A stretch of DNA of 64,000 nucleotides from Prorocentrum cordatum. Its lineage: Eukaryota > Sar > Dinophyceae > Prorocentrales > Prorocentraceae. Positions 37,426-46,448 of the stretch are shown here, piece by piece (the first letter of the stretch is position 1; every line of letters begins with the position of its first letter). A program made the translations under genes and the position numbers. The notes beneath the pieces are model-generated. The model was not told where the DNA came from and searched no databases. It worked only from the letters and a program-made list of their open reading frames with translations. The stretch is from positions 1 through 64,000 of the forward strand of contig CAUYUJ010000197.1 in the NCBI GenBank assembly GCA_963575745.1, given 5' to 3'.

Positions 37426-37546
37426 CCTTTCCGTAGGCCCCCCACTCCTGGACCTTGTCCCTCGGCGTACCCTGCGACCCCAGTCTGACGGGGCAACGTG
37501 GCGGGCGTGTGGGACTTGGGGGAGTGGGGCTTTTGGCTCACGGAGC

Positions 37547-38407
37547 ATGGCGCGGGCGGATGCCGATCATGGCGTCCCGAGGCGTTCGCGCGCTGAGCGC
37601 ACTGCTGCACGCCAGGCGGCCATCGCTAGCGTGGAGGCGGCGCTCAGGCGCATCACCACCGAGAGGGACGAGCTCAAGTCGAAGCTGGACCACCTCCTCA
37701 AGGCCACGGCGATGGCCTTGGATCTGCCAGCTGAGGTAGCAGATCGTGTGGTAGCTCTCGTCCCCTGTCTCACCAAGCTGGTCGAAGGAGTTCGGCCAGA
37801 GCACGCTGAAGTGCTGCGGAGGAATGTGGCGCTCCATTCGACGGCCCCTGGGGTCACGATTTCTGTAGCATCGAGCAAGGATCTTCGTTTCGCTCAGCAT
37901 GGGCCCCGTCTCGGGGCGCCCCGTGAGGCCAGTTTGCTGTCAGGTGCTCGTGTCACTGGAGCTGGTGATGTGTTCCAATGGAATGTGCATGCAGAGGTAT
38001 TTGTTCCTGCGGACGCTGCTAGTTGCGTTGTGCCCGATGTCACGGTAGATCTTTGTGATGTGGCTCATGTGCGTGATGATCCCGCTGGGGATACCGAGGC
38101 TGCCGTGCCGCCGGCAGACGTGGTGCAGGGGAAGCCTTCGGAGGGCGATGTGGATGCTGTTTTTTGTTCCTCATCGTCAGAACCAGCATGGGACGACATG
38201 GCCATAGTCAGCGAGGATAGGAGGCCCCCGTGTCATTGTCCCCTTGGGCCAGGTCTCGTGGAGTTCCGCTCCTGGGAGGATTTAGACCTGGAGTGCAACG
38301 CGTGTGGCATCCTCATGGTAAAAGGTACCCAGATGTATTCCTGCATGCACTGCGACCTTGAAATATGTGTCCCGTGCTTTTCGAGTGTTCGCATTGATAG
38401 TCGTTGA
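37547..38407 (+). CDS. Intronless coiled-coil / ZZ-like zinc-finger protein (retrogene)
   Basis: 286 residues, ATG at 37547, TGA at 38405-38407. The frame stays open upstream only through repeats, so I chose this ATG, the first Met after the leader relict in this frame with non-repetitive coding. Residues ~20-58 form a charged heptad-like helix (ALRRITTERDELKSKLDHLL). The middle is unrecognised. The C-terminus has Cys250, 253, 266, 269, 274 and 277 (CX2C-X12-CX2C-X4-CX2C), with GTQMYSCMHCDLEIC resembling a ZZ or related Cys-rich zinc finger that binds proteins or lipids; the usual ZZ His pair is not evident. No signal peptide or membrane segment. Intronless and preceded by a spliced-leader relict, it most likely arose by reverse transcription of a mature mRNA. 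The frame is intact, so it may still be expressed. Function unknown. Confidence 0.75.
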   Translation: MARADADHGVPRRSRAERTAARQAAIASVEAALRRITTERDELKSKLDHLLKATAMALDLPAEVADRVVALVPCLTKLVEGVRPEHAEVLRRNVALHSTAPGVTISVASSKDLRFAQHGPRLGAPREASLLSGARVTGAGDVFQWNVHAEVFVPADAASCVVPDVTVDLCDVAHVRDDPAGDTEAAVPPADVVQGKPSEGDVDAVFCSSSSEPAWDDMAIVSEDRRPPCHCPLGPGLVEFRSWEDLDLECNACGILMVKGTQMYSCMHCDLEICVPCFSSVRIDSR

Positions 38408-38929
38408 TGGCTCAGTTTGTTCTGCGTGCTCACATGTTTCGGAGGTATGGCATTTCGTTGTCTGGGTAAATATTATGCTGCAGTTTGTGCTGTATGTGGC
38501 AGACGCTTCCTGGCACTCAGTTTGTGTATTTCCTTGGGCAGCTTAGTGTTCATGTCCACGAAGATTGTGTACAGCAGACACGTACGCCAGCGGCTACATC
38601 TTCGTAGCCCTCTGCCTCTCCCTCGTCATGTTCGGCATTGTCGTGGAGTTCCAGAAGGGCGTTGTTCAGCGGCCCTGGCTCGGTGGCTGCTCAGTGTGGT
38701 CACCGCCAGAGGCCTTTACTGGAGAGGAGCTCTCTCCAGCAGATGCCTTGTTAAAAAGTCCTCCTCCTCCTCTTCCTCCTCCTCCTTCTCCTTCTCCGAT
38801 TCCTTCTCCATCCTTCCATACTTGGAGGAGGGGAGGAGGGGGGAGGAGCAGAAGGAGGCCGGGGCGACCACACTGCTCTGTTCAAAACGAGTACCCAACC
38901 AAAGGAGGGTTGGGAAAAAACACCATTGG
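38408..38929. other. 3' flank of the retrogene
   Basis: Complex, T-richer sequence downstream of the stop, with a short CCT/GGA patch at 38760-38860. No poly(A) tract or AATAAA-type signal was seen. Dinoflagellates generally lack AATAAA, and old retrocopies lose the poly(A). Confidence 0.5.
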
Positions 38930-40290
38930 CTAAAAAACAGCTCTATCTGGAAACCCTTGGTCAAAACATATCTGTTTTGCGATGGAGATGGGGAGCACGA
39001 CCACCCTTTCCGATAAATTGTCGATTTGCTTCTTGGATTCGGGCTCTGAGCGCGGGAGCCCAATACAAAAAAACAGCACCACTTGTCAAAAAAGTAGCGC
39101 AACCTGGAAACCCTTGCTCAAAACATATTTGTTCACGGTAGAAATCGGGAGCACGACCACCCTGTCCGATATATTGTCGAATTGCTTCTTGGAGCCGGGC
39201 TCTCAGCCCGGGATCCCAACACAAAGAAAACACCATTTGTCAAAAAAACTAGCTCTATCCGGACACCCCTGCTCAAAACAAATAAGTTCCGGTATAGAAA
39301 TCGGCAACACGACCACCCTTTCCGATATATTGCCGATTTGCCTCTTGGATTCGGGCTCTCAACCCGGGATCCAAACACAAAAAAAAACATTGGCTAAAAA
39401 GCAGCTCTATCCGGAAAGCCCTGCTCAAAACATATCTGCTTTGGGATAAAATCGGGAACACGACCACCCTTTCCGATATATTGTCGATTTGCTTCTTGGA
39501 TTCGGGCCCTGAGCCCGGGATCCCAACACAACAAAACCCCATGTGTCACAAGACAGCTCAACACGGAAACCCCTGCTCAAAACAGATATGTTTCGCGATA
39601 GAAATCGGAAACACGACCACCCTGTCCGATATATTGTCGATTTGCCTCTTGGATTCGGGCTCTGAACGCGGGAGCCCGACACACAAAAAAACACCATTTG
39701 TCAAAAAACAGCTCAATCCGGACATCCCTGCTCAAAACAAATACGTTCTGGTATAGAAATCGGCAACACGACCACCCTTTCCGATATATTCCCGATTTGC
39801 CTCTTGGACTCGGGCTCTGAGCCCAGGATCCAACCCCCCAAAAAAAAAACATTGGCTAAAAAGCAGCTCTATCCAGAAACCCCTGTTCAAAACATATCTG
39901 CTTTGCGATAGAAATCGGGAACACGACCACCCTTTCCCGATATTTTGTCGATTTGCTTCTTGGATTCGTGCTATGAGCTCGGGATCACAAAACAACAGAA
40001 CCCCAATTGTCACAAGACAGCTCAGCCCGGAAACCCGTGCTCAAAACATACTTATATGTTTCGCGATAGAAATCAGGAACACGACCACCCTTTCCGTGTC
40101 GATGTGCCTCTCTGAGCGCGGGAGCCCGACACACAAAAAAACACCACTTGTCCAAAAACAGCTCAACCCGGAAACCCCTGCTCCAAACATACATGTTTTG
40201 CGATAGAAATCGGAAAACACGACCACCCTTTCCGATATATAGTCGATTTGCTTCTTGGATCTGGGCTCTGAGCCCGGGGTCCCAACGGGG
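38930..40290. repeat. ~154-bp tandem satellite-like array
   Basis: Eight to nine copies at spacings of about 150-156 bp, with a longer last step. Landmarks per unit are TTGGATTCGGGCTCTGAGC, GGGATCCCAACACAAAAAAA, TCAAAAAACAGCTC, GGAAACCCCTGCTCAAAACA, TAGAAATCGGGAACACGACC and ACCCTTTCCGATATATTGTCG. It is AT-richer than its surroundings. Non-coding. Confidence 0.9.
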
Positions 40291-40509
40291 GAGTGCAAGG
40301 AGACTTCGAAGGGTTTCGGCGGCTGGAGCGGAGAGAGAGTGACGGGCGACCTCGAGATACGACGCACCCCTGAGCCTCGATGTGGGCCGCGACACGGAGG
40401 AGGCACTGAGAAACATGAAGAATGGCCTCTTGGATGCTCTGGGGGGGTGCAGGGAACTTCCGAAAGGCTTTGGTCTCGTCTAAGCAAGCTTGGAGTGCCC
40501 CGGCGGGGG

Positions 40510-40935
40510 TCTGGGGGGCTGTCACGAACGTATCCACAGCCCCGCTACGCGGCGGTCCCTGCACGGGGGAACCCTCCGCAGAGCGGAGCAGCCGCGTCGC
40601 GCGGGGGGCTTTCCAGTGTGGAAACCACAGCAAGTCCCTGGAGTTTGAATCGGCATCCGCACGGGGGAACCCTCCGCGGAGCGGCGCAGCCGCGTCGCAC
40701 GGGGGGCTCTCACGCGAGGGAACGATAACGTGAAAGCACCTGCGCGGCGGTCCCTGCACGGGGGAACCCTCCGCGGAACGGCGCAGCCGCGTCGCACGGG
40801 GGGCTCTCCGGTGCGAAAACCACAGCATGTCCCCGGGGTTTGAATCGTTGTCCGCACGGAAAAACCCTCCACGGAACGGCGCAGCCACGTCGCACGGGGG
40901 GCTGTCGCGCGAGGAAGCCACGACGTGAAAAACAC
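40510..40935. repeat. ~97-bp tandem repeat
   Basis: Four diverged copies of a unit with GCACGGGGGAACCCTCCGCG, GCGGCGCAGCCGCGTCGCAC and GGGGGGCTCTC. Alternate spacers differ: one ends in a GAATCG word, the other in AACGTGAAA. Confidence 0.8.
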
Positions 40936-41764
40936 AGAAAAAGAACGAGATTGGTAGGTTTTGATGGGGGAGGGCCCTCACGGACCTGCTGCAATGCAAT
41001 GTAACGTATGTGGCCCCGGCCTCGTGCTGGAGAGGGCTGCATTTTGGAGCGGGCGCGGCCTCCGGGGAGGCCGGCCAAGGAGCCTGGGCGGAGTGGGCGG
41101 GAAGGCACAGAAGAGGCTGCGACAGCTTGGGCCTGACGCGGGTGCTGGGCGCCGTCGCGCCCAGACCGCCCAGAGGGAAGGAAGACAAGGTTGGAACGAA
41201 AAGCGGGGCCACATGCCACAGAGCAGCGATGGCTACTCTCGTAGCCACGCTGTCGCCGCTGTCGCCGCTGTGGCCGCCGCCGCCGCGCTGAACATAGGCG
41301 AGGGGGGAGGGAGGAAGGGGAGACGCATGTGAGGAAGGAAGGAGGCAGGGCGAAGGATGGGGCAAGTGAGGGGGATCTCTGGAGATTCGGCGGAAGTTTC
41401 GGGGTGACCGCCAGACAACTCCAAACGGCCTCTTCGGGGAAAATCCGCCAGCGAACTTCGAAATACGACACTCCTGACGAGCCGTGACTGCGCGTTGGAT
41501 GCGCCTTTTCCGCACATGATCAACTCTGCGGCCCTGTCTTCTCCCCTAAAAAAAATACACGATCCAAAAAGTGGGGCGGCGGTGTCTGCCCCCTCAGGGG
41601 TGTTCCACTGAATAAAACGTCTCCCTAGCGAACTTCAATAGGAATTCCATGAATTCGTCGAAAAGTCATGGGCATCCAATCGGAAACCACAGAACCGCCC
41701 GCAGGCGAAGTGTGGGTTTTGATGGGCTGATGTTGAGGGCCCAGCCAAAGAGCCAGCCATAAAT
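40936..41764. other. Intergenic sequence, no supported gene
   Basis: GC-rich complex sequence with a short GCCGCTGTCGCCGCTGTGGCC repeat near 41250-41285. Nothing else identified. Confidence 0.45.
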
Positions 41765-42029
41765 GCGCGGGAACCACTGCTGAGTTCTGCTGAGCCTTGC
41801 GCAGCCCCGTGAAGCCCTGTGAGGCTCTGCTTCAGTCTGCTAAGCCCAGCGAAGTCCTGCTGTCACCTGCTGGGCTTTGGTAAACCCTGTAAGCCGTCCT
41901 GCGCCCTGCAACGCCCTGCTGGGCTCTGAGAAGCCCTGCAGCGCCCTGCTGGGCTATGCTGGGCCCTGCAAACTCTGATAAACCACGCATCGGCCCGCTA
42001 AGCTCTGCCAACCTCTGCAAAAAAACAAA
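41765..42029. repeat. Degenerate CCCTGCTGGGCTCTG-type minisatellite
   Basis: Short words AGCCCTG, GCCCTGC and TGCTGGGCT recur every ~10-16 bp across the segment. Confidence 0.65.
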
Positions 42030-42640
42030 CCTTGCTGGTCCTTGGTGCGTTGTGCGTGGTATGTTGTGTCTGGTGCGTTGTGCGTTGTGCGTTGTTTGCA
42101 ATATTGTGTGTGTTGTGTGCGGTGTGTTGTGTTGGGTGTGTTGTGTGTGTGGTGTGTTGTGTGTTGTATGAAGTGTGTGTGTGTGCGTGCGTGTGTGTGC
42201 TGTGTCTTATGTGCGTTGCGTGTTGTGTACGGTGTGTGTTGTGTGTGCTGTGTGTGCGTTGTGTGTGTTGTATGTTGTGCGTGTTGTGTGTGTTGTTTGT
42301 GGTGCGCGTGTGTTGTGTGTGCAGTGTGTTGTGTGTGGTGTGTGTTGTGAGTGGTGTGTGTGCGTTGTGTTGTGTGTGATGTGTTGTGTGCGTTGTGTGT
42401 GTTGAGTGTCTTGCGCGTGGTGTTGCGTGTTGTGTGTGGTATATGGTGTGTTGTGTGTGTGCGTTGTGTGGTGTGTGGTGTTGCGCGTGTTGTGTGTGGT
42501 GTGTTGTGTGCTGTGTGTTGTGTGTTGTGTGTTGAGTGTTGTGTTGTGTGCGTTGTGTGTGTGTGTTGTGTGTGTGCTGTGTGTTGTGTGTTGTGTTGTG
42601 CGCGTTGTGTGTGTGTGTTGTGTGCGTTGTGTCTTTTGGG
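42030..42640. repeat. (GTGTTGTGTGC)n-type microsatellite
   Basis: TG-rich tract of GTGTTGTGTG units. Open frames of Cys/Val or Thr/His are artefacts. It resembles the tract at the window start but uses TTG instead of GCG steps. Confidence 0.95.
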
Positions 42641-43240
42641 GGGCCATATTTCTGGCGCCGCCCAGGCCGTTCCTAGCGGCGCTTCTTGGAGTCCTCGGAA
42701 CCCCTACGGGAGCTCTCAGGTCTTCCCGACAGCTCGCATGGCCTGCCGATTACTTGCAGAGACCTCTGAGAAGCTCTCAGAAGCTTGTCGGGGTGTCTCA
42801 ACAGCCTCCCGGGAGCTTTGAGAAACCTCTCCAAAAAAATCGCAAGGCCTCTCGGAGGCTCGCAGAAGCTTCTCGGAAACTCTCAGTGCCCTTGCGGCAG
42901 CCCTCATAAGCCGCTCGGAACCGATTAGAAGTCCCTCGGAGGCCATCATAAATTGTCAAAGGCCCCTCGGAATCTCCCAGAAGTCTTTAGGAAATGTTCA
43001 GGATTCACGACTTCTTGGGGGGTCTTGTGGATTCCCCAGAGGCGCTCCGGATTATTTAGTTTCCCCTGAATTCCTTGGGAGTCCTTCAACATCGTTTCGC
43101 GCGCGTGAATCCGGCCATAAACCAATTGTGACTTACTCGTAATTTGTATTCGGTTTCCATATATCAGTAATGCTGGCCTTACACAATTACAAGCCATAGA
43201 TTGGCGGGACGCTCCCGGCCATAAAAGAAGGGTGACCCTA
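42641..43240. other. Degenerate short-repeat spacer
   Basis: Words such as CTCGGAAGC, CTCTCAGAAGC and TCTCGGAGGC recur loosely to about 42990, then complex sequence to the triplet tract. No gene seen. Confidence 0.5.
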
Positions 43241-43272
43241 CTACGACTACTGCTGCTACGACTACGACTACG

Positions 43273-43329
<57 letters not shown>

Positions 43330-43523
43330 GCTGCTACTACTACTACTACTACTACTAATACTACTACTNNNNNNNNNNNNNNNNNNNNNNNNNNNNNNNN
43401 NNNNNNNNNNNNNNNNNNNNNNNNNNNNNNNNNNNNNNNNNNNNNNNNNNNNNNNNNNNNNNNNNNNNTGAGTAGTAGTAGTAAGTAGTAGTAGTTAGTT
43501 AGTAGTAGTTAGTAGTTAGTAGT

Positions 43524-43615
<92 letters not shown>

Positions 43616-43620
43616 TCATT
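43241..43620. repeat. (ACT)n - 100-N gap - (AGT)n
   Basis: Left of the gap is (ACT)n, right is (AGT)n with some AGTT variants, which is the reverse complement of the left side. Positions 43369-43468 are exactly 100 N, a conventional placeholder for a gap of unknown size. The polarity switch means the join is either a real inverted repeat or a scaffolding artefact. Confidence 0.95.
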
Positions 43621-44639
43621 ATTTTTCAAAAAATATATATAGTCGCTTTTCGCCATTCCCATAGCGCGTTCGGAATCCCTCTCGCGAAGGGCACGGGGCC
43701 TCTTTTTCTCCCGTGTCCCGCTTTCCTGCTTGTCTCCTCTTGCATCTTCGACCGCCGCAACGTTGTCGTATCGCTTTCGGACCCCCATTGGGCTTCCATC
43801 GAGCGACACCTGGCTTGGGTTGTGCCCACGCGTGCGGCGATTGAGATCGGAACGTTCTCATGCGAAGCATTGCCCCAGCATCTGCCGCAGAGGCACCCTG
43901 CATCGTGTACTGGGACGGCGGGAGTGCGCCCAGAGTAGTTTCATCGGGCCCCGCGCGTCGCGGATCGCAGTGTTAGAATCCATGCTGCCCTCCCTTCGCC
44001 GCATCTTTGGCTGCGGCCCTGCCTCCCCGTGCGCAGAAAACAGAACATTGCGCCGAGGGGCAGGGCCCCCGAAGGTGTCCCCAGGGGTCCCTGGGGCCTC
44101 CAGAGGCCTCCAGAGCACCCCCCCTGGAAAGGGGGGGGGATCCTCGGTTCCAGCCTGCGCAATTCTCAGTCCACCCCTGCCCAAAACGCTCAACACAATC
44201 ATCTGAGACCCGACGTTGCGACACAAGTTGGAACATCGTAGCGAACTTGATGGCGACCAGAGCCCCCGACCCCACCTCTCGGCTGCATCTCTCGAGCCAG
44301 ATCATACGGTGGGGGAGTTGGTTCAGGAATTTGCCCTGGAGGTTTCAGACCCTGGGGGGCCCTTCTCTGATGAGGGCTAAGGTGATATCCATGGCCAGTT
44401 CACGATTGCAGTTCCACCCGCTTCCGGACCCTGGATTACTTCCTATCCAATGGTTCCTTATCCAACGCGCCCACTGCATGTGAAGGGGCCAGGGCCCTCA
44501 GTACCAGGCGAACAGCCGCCCGGTGCGGCAGCAGGTGCGGCGCAGGTACCCCGGCACTTCGAGCCTCGATTCGATCGAGGACCCCTTCGCCGGCAGCGGC
44601 CGGCCGGCCCGCGGCCCACACGCCAGGGGGGGACGGGGG
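43621..44639. other. Intergenic sequence with a weak minus-strand coding candidate
   Basis: On the minus strand from 43809 to about 43620, a frame reads MSLDGSPMGVRKRYDNVAAV and then a basic stretch before entering the triplet repeat. Composition is protein-like, but no domain or splice support exists. The rest is GC-rich, without evidence of a gene. Confidence 0.35.
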
Positions 44640-44870
44640 GGGGCGGGCGCACAGGGGGGCCGGGGATGGGATGGGTGGGGGGGGGGGCGGGTGGGGGGGG
44701 TGGGAGGGGTGGGAGGGGGGGGAGGAGAGTAGGGGGGGGCGGGGGTGGGAGGGGGTGGGTGGGGGGGGTGGGAGGGGGGGACGAGGATGGGTGGGGGGGG
44801 GGGCGGGGCGGGGTGGGAGGGGGGAGAGGGGAGAGCGAGGGCTCGGGGCGGAGGAGAGCGGGAGCGAGAG
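44640..44870. repeat. G-run tract with G-quadruplex potential
   Basis: Dense runs of 4-10 G separated by T, A or TGGG on the plus strand. Many overlapping quadruplex-compatible motifs are visible. The minus strand reads as a Pro-rich frame, which is an artefact. Confidence 0.85.
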
Positions 44871-45047
44871 GAGGGGGTCGCCTGCGCCCGCGAGAGTGGC
44901 CCCTCGGCGGAGCGTCCTCCTCGTGCCGGGGGCGCAGGGGCCCCCCGTGGGGGTTCCCCCCTGCGCTGGCCCCTGCGCGCCTGGATTGATTCGCCCCCCC
45001 CTCGCGGCCCCAGGATGCCGCGCACCAGGGGCCGCCCTCGCCCTCGG

Positions 45048-45170
45048 CATCGCTCGGACGTGTGCCATTTTTCCTTCGGCGAGGACCATCGAGGAGCATC
45101 TTTGATCATCTGGCGAAGAAGCCACGCACGAAACCGAAAAAAAACACAGGGAATGGACGTCCGAGCGATG
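45048..45170 (+). mobile_element. Fold-back element family A, copy 1
   Basis: A 123-bp element with perfect 14-bp terminal inverted repeats, CATCGCTCGGACGT and ACGTCCGAGCGATG. The interior has TTTTTCCTTCGGCGAGGACC, ATCGAGGAGCATC, TGATCAT and CGCACGAAACCGAAAAAAA. Three further copies lie within 10 kb. No coding capacity; MITE-like. Confidence 0.85.
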
Positions 45171-46448
45171 GCGAGCGCCCATCCCCCCAGGGTCGCTCTG
45201 GCCGGAGACACCACAAGGTACCGAGACCGCTACTCTCAAGTCGGGCATGGCATGTCCCTCCACATGAGGAGTACGCAAACATAGGCACATGAGAGTCGAG
45301 GGACGATGCTTCTGTTACTTTTTTCTCTTGAAGCAAAGCCGGGTTTTTGTTTTCCTTCCGAAATCCCCCTGTAGGAGGACATGCCCGACCTGATGCTACT
45401 CCCAGAACCCCTGGATTCCGAAGTCTGAGTCCAGCCCTGGCGACGAGGGCCTCCCAGGAGGCCCCAGCAAGGGGAGAAAGAGGGAAGGGTAGTGGTACAT
45501 CGGTGCATTTGCCTCTTCGGATTGGCGCGTGGCCGAGGGGGGGGGGAGGCTGGGAGGCGGGGGGAGGAGGCGGCCGAGTTCATGAAGAGGAAGTAGCTGC
45601 ACACCGACGCAAATAAACGTCGATTCCCAGGAACAGAATGGGAACTATGGGAACTATGGGAACTGGGGGGGAGGACGGGCATCCAGCAAACGTGGTGGGT
45701 GTATGTATGATATGTATATATATAATGTGTAGATACATGTATATATCTTATGTGTATATATATATATATAGATATATCATCGCGGGCTCAGGGCCCACGC
45801 CCCCCCCCCCACCCAGATGGCATGGGCCACAGGGTCCTCGGCCCCCCCCCAGATGGGATGGGGGGGAGGAGGAGGAGGAGGAGGGAGGAGGGAGGAGGAG
45901 GAGGAGGAGGAGGGGAGGAGGACGACGACGACGACGACGACGACGACGACACCGACAACGACGACGACGACAACGACGACGATGACGACAACGACGACGA
46001 CGTCGACGGTACCACCAGCGGCAGCGGCGGCGACGACGTCGAGCACCGGAGCTGTCAACATGACGCCAATCCCAGCCACACGCCGCACCCACACCGCACC
46101 ATCAGGGGGGGAGGGAGGGGGGGAGGACCATGGCGTCACCCCGCACACACACCCACAGCAACACACCACACCCACACCACATCCACAGGGGAGTGCGGGG
46201 GAGCCACCACGCCACGCCCACGCCCACAGGGCGGGGGAGGGGGGGGCATCGCGCGGGGGGGGGGGGCGATGGCATTAGCATTGGGGGGGGCCCAAACCAT
46301 CGACCGCACACACATATATATATATACACATATGTATAGCATAACATGTATATATATATATATATATATATATATGTGGGAATCCTGGGACTTGTGCCTG
46401 TCTAGCTGTGTGCCCATGGGCCCCTTCGTGAGAGGGGTGCCGCCCCAG
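45171..46448. other. Upstream region of the Ca3427-like gene, with AT and GAC microsatellites
   Basis: TATATA tracts occur at 45715-45778 and 46315-46375, (GGA)n/(GAC)n at 45855-46010, and G-runs near 46240-46275. The first exon(s) of the downstream gene should lie here or further upstream, but I could not identify them. Confidence 0.5.

Noticed and set aside
37404-37460. Spliced-leader RNA gene
   Set aside because: The leader is not followed by a GTAAG donor or an Sm-site-like region; a protein-coding ORF follows instead.
45715-45778. TATA-box-like promoter upstream of the Ca3427-like gene
   Set aside because: It is an (AT)n microsatellite, repeated at 46315-46375; dinoflagellate promoters generally lack TATA boxes.
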